This document shows positions 58,639-64,000 of a stretch of DNA of 64,000 nucleotides, one piece after another. Within the stretch, counting starts at the first letter, position 1. The number at the start of each line of letters is the position of its first letter. This DNA comes from Roseobacter litoralis Och 149 (GTDB lineage: Bacteria > Pseudomonadota > Alphaproteobacteria > Rhodobacterales > Rhodobacteraceae), in contig NC_015741.1 in NCBI RefSeq assembly GCF_000154785.2, positions 29,579-93,578 of the forward strand. Direction: 5' to 3'. The position numbers were made by a program, and so were the translations under genes. The notes below the pieces were generated by a model, which was not told where the DNA came from, ran no database searches, and saw only the letters and a list, made by a program, of their open reading frames with translations.

Positions 58639-59777
58639 ACATCCAGAACCCGCAAAAAAGCGACGTCGCCCCCGCTAAACACACGTCCGAAATCACCGAC
58701 GCCGAAGAAAGCCTGAAGCTGCAGGAAGCGCAATCCGTCGTGGACAGCGAAAGCGCCACCGAAGTCGCGATGCAGAACACGCTGCTGACGCCGCGTTTCT
58801 ATACCACCGACTTTGATGAGTTGGACGCGATTGATGTCACGCCTGTGCGTGAAGACTGGGACAAGCTGATCGCGCAGATGGTGTCCGACCCCAACAAAGG
58901 CCACTTCAAAAAGAACGAAGACTGGGACCATGTTGACTGGGAAAATATGGAGCCGACGCTGAAAAAGGAATTCCTCGATTTTCTGATCAGCTCCTGCACG
59001 GCTGAATTCTCGGGCTGCGTACTTTACAAAGAGATGAAACGCCGCGGCAACAACAAGGACATCACGCAACTGTTCCAGCTGATGGCCCGGGATGAGGCCC
59101 GCCACGCTGGTTTCATCAATGACGCCCTGCGCGAAGCAGGCGTCGCCGTGAACCTCGGATTTCTGACGCAGAAGAAGAAATACACCTACTTCCGCCCCAA
59201 GTTCATCTATTACGCGACCTATCTATCCGAAAAGATCGGCTACGCGCGCTACATCACGATTTTCCGCCATCTGGAAAAGCATCCCGAGCACCGCTTCCAT
59301 CCGATTTTCAAGTGGTTCGAGGAATGGTGCAACGATGAATTCAGCCACGGCGAAGCCTTTGCCCTGCTGATGAAAACCGACCCCAAACTGACCAGCGGCA
59401 AGAACGTGCTGTGGATCAAGTTCTTCCTCACGGCGGTTTATTCAACGATGTATGTGCGCGATCACCAGCGCCCGGCCTTTCACAAAGCCCTTGGCGTGGA
59501 CCCGGATTGGTACGCCCATGAGGTCTTTACCAAAACCTCTGAGCTGACCAAACAGATCTACCCGATCACGCTGGACATCGAGCACCCCCGCTGGCAGCGC
59601 GGCCTTGAGAAAATGCAAAAAGCCAACGCTGATCTGGCGGTTGCGACCAAGGATGGCAAATTTTTTGCCAAGATCGGCGCACAGGCCCGTGCGGTCAGCG
59701 CGTTCATCTCACTGATCACGATCCCGGCGAAAAAGCACAAGGTCCCGACCGAGACCCTCATGCGGCCCGCCTACTGA
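58635..59777 (+). CDS. acsF: Mg-protoporphyrin IX monomethyl ester aerobic oxidative cyclase
   Basis: 380 aa di-iron oxygenase forming the isocyclic ring E with O2. Iron-binding motifs include AEFSGCVLYKEM (Glu124), ARDEARHAGF (Glu154, His157) and FEEWCNDEFSHGEAF. The start is a GTG at 58635 with GAGGAGG upstream, overlapping the previous ORF. Presence of acsF and absence of bchE in the window fits an aerobic phototroph. puhE follows after 1 base. Confidence 0.96.
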   Translation: MNIQNPQKSDVAPAKHTSEITDAEESLKLQEAQSVVDSESATEVAMQNTLLTPRFYTTDFDELDAIDVTPVREDWDKLIAQMVSDPNKGHFKKNEDWDHVDWENMEPTLKKEFLDFLISSCTAEFSGCVLYKEMKRRGNNKDITQLFQLMARDEARHAGFINDALREAGVAVNLGFLTQKKKYTYFRPKFIYYATYLSEKIGYARYITIFRHLEKHPEHRFHPIFKWFEEWCNDEFSHGEAFALLMKTDPKLTSGKNVLWIKFFLTAVYSTMYVRDHQRPAFHKALGVDPDWYAHEVFTKTSELTKQIYPITLDIEHPRWQRGLEKMQKANADLAVATKDGKFFAKIGAQARAVSAFISLITIPAKKHKVPTETLMRPAY

Positions 59778-59778
59778 A

Positions 59779-60600
59779 ATGAGCATCTGGTCCGCCGCCC
59801 TTCTAGCCCTTTTCGTGTGGTGGTTTTCCACCGGCGCGATCCTGTGGGTGGTCAAGGTGGCGGACCGCAAAGGCGGCAGCGCAGGCTGGCTCGCTACGCT
59901 CTGGGGCCTGCCGATGCTGGCGCTCGGCGTGTACGGTTTCCTGAGCACCCTTGGCGACATGTCCGCGCAGGGCGCAGTGCTTGCGTTCCTCTCCGCACTG
60001 GCAATCTGGGGCTGGATCGAACTGGCGTTCCTGACAGGTGTCATCACCGGCCCCAACAACTACCCCCTGCCCCCGAATACGCCCGAATGGGAACGCTTCA
60101 TCCGCGCGTGGGGCACATTGGCCTATCACGAAATGCTGCTGGTTTTCACATTGATCAGCATGTTCCTCGTCGAATGGAACATGATGGCGGGCAATAAATT
60201 CGCCACATGGACCTTCGCGGTACTGTTTTTCGCCCGTATCTCGGCAAAACTGAACCTGTTCTGGGGCGTGCCTCGGATCAACGTGGACTTCCTGCCGACG
60301 GCGCTTGCGCATCTTGCGACCTATTTCCGGATCAGACCGCTCAACTGGCTGTTTCCGATCTCCGTTTCTGCCCTGACCTTCGCGACCGCCTGCTGGCTGG
60401 AGCGGATGCACGGGGCCGAGACCCAAGGCCAGATCATCGGCTTTGCCCTGCTGAGTGTCATTACCGCACTCGCACTTCTTGAACACTGGGTGATGGTTCT
60501 GCCGATCCCGGACGAAAAGCTCTGGCGGTGGATGTTACCTGCCCCAAAGCAACCAACACCAAAAGCAACGACACTAAAAGGGGGACATCATGGACTTTGA
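59779..60600 (+). CDS. puhE: Photosynthetic complex assembly protein PuhE
   Basis: 273 aa membrane protein with about seven hydrophobic helices, of the DUF3623/PuhE family. Landmarks are [14 protein letters not shown] at the N-terminus, [20 protein letters not shown] and [20 protein letters not shown]. It influences reaction-centre/LH1 levels in Rhodobacter. It begins almost immediately after acsF, and its 3' end overlaps the hemA start by 11 bases. Confidence 0.93.
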   Translation: MSIWSAALLALFVWWFSTGAILWVVKVADRKGGSAGWLATLWGLPMLALGVYGFLSTLGDMSAQGAVLAFLSALAIWGWIELAFLTGVITGPNNYPLPPNTPEWERFIRAWGTLAYHEMLLVFTLISMFLVEWNMMAGNKFATWTFAVLFFARISAKLNLFWGVPRINVDFLPTALAHLATYFRIRPLNWLFPISVSALTFATACWLERMHGAETQGQIIGFALLSVITALALLEHWVMVLPIPDEKLWRWMLPAPKQPTPKATTLKGGHHGL

Positions 60601-61804
60601 TGCACTGTTCCAAGCGCAGCTGGACACACTCAAAGAAGATGGAAATTATCGCATCTTCGCAGAACTTGAACGGCAGGCGGGTCAATTCCCCCAGGCGAAA
60701 TGCTATAACGAAGACAGCCCCGATCAGGTGACCGTCTGGTGTTCCAATGACTATCTCGGCATGGGCCAGAATCCGACCGTCATCAACGCCATGAAAGATG
60801 CGATCGACAGCTATGGCGCCGGTGCGGGTGGTACGCGGAATATCTCCGGGACCAACCACGCGCACAAACTGCTTGAAGCCGAATTGGCGGACCTGCACCA
60901 AAAGGAAGACGCGCTGCTCTTTACCTCCGGCTACGTCTCCAACTGGGCGGCATTGTCCACGCTGGGCAGCCGTCTGCACGACGCGGTGATCCTCTCGGAT
61001 GAGCTGAACCACGCCTCCATGATCGAAGGCATCCGCCATTCCCGCGCCAACAAGGTGCTGTGGAAACACAATGATCCCGAAGACCTCGACCGCAAGCTCT
61101 CCGCCCTGCCCGCCAATTGCCCCAAGATCGTGGCCTTTGAATCGGTCTATTCCATGGATGGTGACATCTGTCCCATGAAAGAGATCGTGGAAGTGGCCGA
61201 AAAGCACGGTGCCATGACCTACCTCGACGAAGTCCACGCCGTCGGCCTTTATGGCGCGCGTGGTGGCGGCATCTCGGAGCGTGAGGGCCTGCAGGACCGC
61301 ATCACCCTCATTGAAGGCACGCTGGGCAAGGCCTACGGCGTTGTGGGCGGCTATATCACCGGCTCAGAGGCGATGTGCGACTTCATCCGCTCCTTTGCCT
61401 CCGGCTTCATCTTTACGACCGCCCTGCCCCCGGCTGTGGCGACTGCGGCACAAGCGTCCATCCGGCACCTCAAGCAATCGGATCAGGAACGCAAGATGCA
61501 ACAAGAACGCGTCGCCTATCTTCGTAAACGTCTGGACATGGAGGGAATTCCCCATCTGGAAAACCCCAGCCACATCATCCCTGTGATGATTGGTGATCCC
61601 GTCAAATGCCGCATGATCGCGGATTACCTGATGCAGCAATACGGTATCTATGTGCAGCCCATCAACTATCCCACCGTGCCCAAAGGCACGGAGCGGTTGC
61701 GCTTTACCCCGGGGCCGCTGCACAGCATCGAGGATATCGAACATCTGGTGCTGGCGCTCAAGGAACTTTGGAAACAATGCGCCATTTCACACGCGGTTGC
61801 ATAA
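60590..61804 (+). CDS. hemA: 5-aminolevulinate synthase
   Basis: 404 aa PLP enzyme condensing glycine and succinyl-CoA, the entry to tetrapyrrole synthesis in alphaproteobacteria. Landmarks are [53 protein letters not shown] and [15 protein letters not shown] with the Schiff-base Lys. AAAGGGGG precedes the ATG. Its location at the end of the plus-strand photosynthesis operon ties precursor supply to pigment synthesis. It may be one of two isozymes in the genome. Confidence 0.96.
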   Translation: MDFDALFQAQLDTLKEDGNYRIFAELERQAGQFPQAKCYNEDSPDQVTVWCSNDYLGMGQNPTVINAMKDAIDSYGAGAGGTRNISGTNHAHKLLEAELADLHQKEDALLFTSGYVSNWAALSTLGSRLHDAVILSDELNHASMIEGIRHSRANKVLWKHNDPEDLDRKLSALPANCPKIVAFESVYSMDGDICPMKEIVEVAEKHGAMTYLDEVHAVGLYGARGGGISEREGLQDRITLIEGTLGKAYGVVGGYITGSEAMCDFIRSFASGFIFTTALPPAVATAAQASIRHLKQSDQERKMQQERVAYLRKRLDMEGIPHLENPSHIIPVMIGDPVKCRMIADYLMQQYGIYVQPINYPTVPKGTERLRFTPGPLHSIEDIEHLVLALKELWKQCAISHAVA

Positions 61805-61823
61805 GATTGCAGGGTTGTGAGTG

Positions 61824-61850
61824 TTGACTCTCGCGTTTAAGTCCTAAGAT
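61824..61850 (+). promoter_or_regulatory. Possible promoter of the cytochrome c2 gene
   Basis: TTGACT at 61824-61829 and TAAGAT at 61845-61850 are separated by 15 bases, a short spacing. They lie 28 bases before the start codon in the 73-bp gap after hemA. The match to sigma70 consensus is only fair. Confidence 0.35.
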
Positions 61851-61877
61851 GTAAGGCAAGCAACCAAGGAGATAACG

Positions 61878-62297
61878 ATGACACGAACTTTAGCAGTAGT
61901 ACTCGCAATGACATTCTCGGCAGCACCGGTATTTGCCGAAGGTGACATCGAAGCAGGTGAAAAAGCATTCAACAAGTGCAAGTCTTGCCACCAGATCGTT
62001 TCCGATGCTGGTGATGAAATCGTCAAAGGCGGTCGGACAGGCCCGAACCTCTATGGGGTCTTGGGTCGTCAGGCGGGCACTACCGACTTTAGATACGGTG
62101 ACGACCTCGTTGCCGCCGGTGAAGCCGGGCTTGTCTGGGATGCCGCAAACTTCGCGGAATATGTTCAGGACCCACGCGCCTTCCTGCGCACGTATCTGGA
62201 TGATTCCAAAGCGAAATCCAAAATGGCATATAAGCTGAGAAGTGGTGGCGAAGACATCGCAGCCTATCTTGCGTCGGTGACCGGTAGCTCTAGCTGA
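61878..62297 (+). CDS. cycA: Soluble cytochrome c2-type electron carrier
   Basis: 139 aa with a Sec signal peptide (TLAVVLAMTFSAAPVFA) and a single haem motif CKSCHQI; the likely Met ligand is in KSKMAYKL. Size and order fit the cytochrome c2/c550 class that re-reduces the photo-oxidised reaction centre and shuttles electrons from bc1. AAGGAG lies eight bases before the ATG. A terminator follows. The gene symbol is by position and type; a different c-type name may be used in this genus. Confidence 0.85.
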   Translation: MTRTLAVVLAMTFSAAPVFAEGDIEAGEKAFNKCKSCHQIVSDAGDEIVKGGRTGPNLYGVLGRQAGTTDFRYGDDLVAAGEAGLVWDAANFAEYVQDPRAFLRTYLDDSKAKSKMAYKLRSGGEDIAAYLASVTGSSS

Positions 62298-62324
62298 TAC
62301 CCGTTCGCTCGATCACTCTGTCAG

Positions 62325-62356
62325 AAAACGCCGTCCCACATCGGGGCGGCGTTTTT
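62325..62356 (+). terminator. Intrinsic terminator after the cytochrome gene
   Basis: An AACGCCGTCCC / GGGGCGGCGTT hairpin with a short loop is followed by a T-run (TTTTT). It closes the plus-strand photosynthesis transcript 28 bases past the stop of the cytochrome gene. Confidence 0.85.
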
Positions 62357-62455
62357 GCTTTGCCGTGACAAGCACAGAGCAGCGTTTCCTGTATAACTTC
62401 GACAGCCCGCGCCACTTTTTGAATATGCACCTGCGTTAGCGCGCGCGGGTATGGC

Positions 62456-62560
62456 TAAAGCGTCATGCGAAAAACCTGAACCACATAACGCTGCCTGAAA
62501 TCAAAAATTTCAACGCGTTACGTGATACTTGATGTGTCAGGTATTTCGTCAGACGCTCTA
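62456..62560. repeat. Inverted-repeat element, copy 2 (MITE/REP-like)
   Basis: About 105 bp, near-identical over much of its length to 4496-4593: the same left end (TAAAGCGTCATGCGAAAAAC), the same central CTGAAATC/ATTTCAACG dyad and right end GGTATTTCGTCAGACGC. This copy has a few extra bases before the right arm, and its outermost right bases (CTCTA) make the terminal repeat longer than in copy 1. It lies between the cytochrome terminator and a small membrane-protein gene. Apart from these two features, 62357-62647 shows no gene. Confidence 0.85.
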
Positions 62561-62647
62561 AAAACCAACCTTCATGTCAAAGAGACGTTGCGTTCCGCAG
62601 TCGTTCAGCGACAATGCTGGCTCGACAGATAAAACGCAGGCCACCAG

Positions 62648-62881
62648 ATGGACAATCGCAAGCTCACCTCCCTTTTCGAAACCACAGGCTCGGTGTCAGC
62701 GATGGTCTATGCCGTTCTGATCGCCTCGAACACCGGTAATGAAATCCTCGGGTTTTCCCTGCTGCTGATCTCCGCCAGTCTGTTTGCCGCCTGGGCTGTC
62801 ATCGACCGACGCTGGACCTTCCTGCTGTTGCAAGCTTTCTATGGCGGCTCTGCAATTCTTGGATTGATCCGCTGGGGGTAA
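62648..62881 (+). CDS. Small multi-span membrane protein, 77 aa
   Basis: Three hydrophobic segments (about 15-30, 33-52 and 55-75) interrupted by a short basic turn DRRW. I cannot name a family. The ATG at 62648 has only a weak purine stretch upstream. It converges on the DnaA-like initiator gene with 16 bases between stops. Confidence 0.5.
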   Translation: MDNRKLTSLFETTGSVSAMVYAVLIASNTGNEILGFSLLLISASLFAAWAVIDRRWTFLLLQAFYGGSAILGLIRWG

Positions 62882-62897
62882 CCCACGGCGCGGTGCG

Positions 62898-63578
62898 TCA
62901 GATCACGACCCGTACCTCGGATACGGTGCTGTCGATTTCACGCAAGGCGACAAGCACCCGTTTTTCCAGATGAGTCTGAACATAGGCTGCATGAAACCGG
63001 GACGGCGCGCGCAATGTGACACGCCCCCCTGCCCTTTCGATCCTGTCTAACGCCGCCATCCATGAGGCATAGGTCGCCGGGTCTTCGGCGTGCAGCAGCG
63101 CTTGCGCCAGTACCCATTCCGTCCCTGTTGAAATGTCGGGCTCCGGCACCACGCCCTTCTGCGGCAAGGGCACAACCTTGGGCGTGTCGGTATTGCTCAT
63201 GCGCAGCTCGAAATCAGGCCCCACAGCGGACCACTGCGGTTCTGTGTCGGACAGGATCTGGTCAATACCCAAAGCATATTCGCTCACACGCCCCCGTGCG
63301 CCCTGACGCTTGACGATCAACCAGCCCCGCGCACGCAGCAGGGCCATCTCACGCTTGACCGTGCGTTGGTCTACTGACCACAGGTTGGCGATTTCCCGCT
63401 GCCCCACGGCCAGTTCATCGCGTATCCAATTGTACCGTGCTGTGATGAGGGTCATCAGCCTCAATACGCGTCGCTGATCATGCTTGTCTCGGGAAAGCGC
63501 AAAGGCGCCCATCGCTGTCAAAAGATCATACTTTCGCGCAGAGGATCCGCGACCCACAGGTTTTGTGGAATGCATCAT
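62898..63578 (-). CDS. DnaA-like plasmid-type replication initiator
   Basis: 226 aa. A winged-helix-like region at about 35-105 (RDELAVGQREIANLWSVDQR, TVKREMALLRARGWLIVKRQ) is followed by a linker. A C-terminal domain at about 150-226 resembles DnaA domain I (EWVLAQALLHAEDPATYASW, GGRVTLRAPSRFHAAYVQTH, then LEKRVL). There is no AAA+ ATPase domain, so it is not the chromosomal DnaA. This architecture fits the DnaA-like replicases of Rhodobacterales plasmids. AAGGG stands just before the start. Iteron-like repeats lie upstream, as for an origin. No parAB is inside the window; it may lie beyond 64000. Confidence 0.75.
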   Translation of the reverse strand: MMHSTKPVGRGSSARKYDLLTAMGAFALSRDKHDQRRVLRLMTLITARYNWIRDELAVGQREIANLWSVDQRTVKREMALLRARGWLIVKRQGARGRVSEYALGIDQILSDTEPQWSAVGPDFELRMSNTDTPKVVPLPQKGVVPEPDISTGTEWVLAQALLHAEDPATYASWMAALDRIERAGGRVTLRAPSRFHAAYVQTHLEKRVLVALREIDSTVSEVRVVI

Positions 63579-63749
63579 CTGCCCTTCTGGTTCGTTTCGC
63601 AGGGTTTCCTGCGGTGCCTCATCGCCGGACTGATTGTTCAGCCTCTTGTCAGGTCAGGATAGCGCTATTGAGACGTTTTTCCAAGCCCTTCCCTGATTTG
63701 CGTCCGCTTGCCCGATTCTGTCAAGCACGCAGTTCAGTTTTGGGGTTCT

Positions 63750-63870
63750 CTCATCAAACTCAGAAAAGATATTTAGGTATTAATGGTATTGGGGGACATC
63801 CTGTCTGACCCCCAATTGCACTGTTTTGTCCCCCAATAGGTGCAGATGCCGGTGAAGGTGTCCCCCATAT
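63750..63870. other. Candidate replication origin: iteron-like repeats beside an AT-rich stretch
   Basis: Four copies of a TGTCCCCCAATA-like 12-mer lie upstream of the DnaA-like gene: 63787-63798 (reverse orientation, TATTGGGGGACA, a perfect inverse of the third), 63806-63817 (TGACCCCCAATT), 63827-63838 (TGTCCCCCAATA) and 63859-63870 (TGTCCCCCATAT). Spacings of the three direct copies are 21 and 32 bases, close to two and three helical turns. An AT-rich run (about 63755-63790) adjoins them and could be the unwinding element. The repeats could equally be operators for autoregulation. Nothing recognisable was seen in 63579-63750 or 63871-64000. Confidence 0.6.
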
Positions 63871-64000
63871 TTTGTGCCCTACTCTAAAAGACGCGGCGGC
63901 TGACTCTGAAAGCACGCACCGAATCGTTTGCCGCTCTATCTGTTTCATAGACATGTGGGACAGGGTTTGCCTGTTTTGCTGTCCGAGTATATTCCCTTTT

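Overview
The window looks like DNA from a Roseobacter-group alphaproteobacterium (Rhodobacterales) that performs aerobic anoxygenic photosynthesis. This rests on a bacteriochlorophyll/reaction-centre-H gene cluster with the oxygen-dependent cyclase AcsF, on PpsR/PpaA control, on a PhyR-NepR-EcfG stress locus, and on the overall gene style. No RNA gene or CRISPR array was seen. Assignments come from reading motifs by eye; no database search was run.

Layout. (1) 1-13.6 kb, general metabolism and stress: a deacetylase, panBC, an M20 peptidase, a PLP enzyme, a YihY/BrkB membrane protein, the general stress response locus (phyR, nepR, ecfG, histidine kinase) and a GltB-like FMN protein. (2) 13.7-24.2 kb: an internally deleted SDR remnant, a lactonase-like hydrolase, an aminotransferase remnant, a pqi lipid-transport operon with pqiA split in two, and a lactate operon (dld-lutABC). 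(3) 24.3-30.4 kb: a ccdAB toxin-antitoxin pair, a LysR regulator, and a divergent MttB-family methyltransferase / FAD-GcvT demethylase pair for N-methylated compounds. (4) 30.3-39.7 kb: an island of exported proteins (two Cys-type sulfatases, two outer-membrane-like proteins, a DUF1254 protein) divergent from a Crp/Fnr regulator. Its left edge is an IS6-family transposase remnant that truncates a small coupled ORF on one side and a decayed formylglycine-generating enzyme gene on the other. Its right edge is a Tn3-family transposase remnant. (5) 39.8-62.3 kb, about half of a photosynthesis gene cluster: on the minus strand ppaA-ppsR-bchG-pucC-like-bchP-idi, and on the plus strand bchFNBHLM-lhaA-puhABC-orf-acsF-puhE-hemA, then a cytochrome c2 gene. 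Perfect TGT-N12-ACA PpsR sites lie in the bchF/ppaA intergenic region and just before bchG. The puf, crt, bchCXYZ and bchIDO genes are not in the window. (6) 62.4-64 kb: a second copy of a ~100-bp inverted-repeat element (the first is at 4.5 kb), a small membrane protein, and a DnaA-N-domain replication initiator with four iteron-like repeats upstream.

The points that most deserve checking are the DnaA-like replicon beside the photosynthesis genes (plasmid, chromid or integrated plasmid), and the two-sulfatase / outer-membrane / DUF1254 cluster whose own sulfatase-activating gene is broken.
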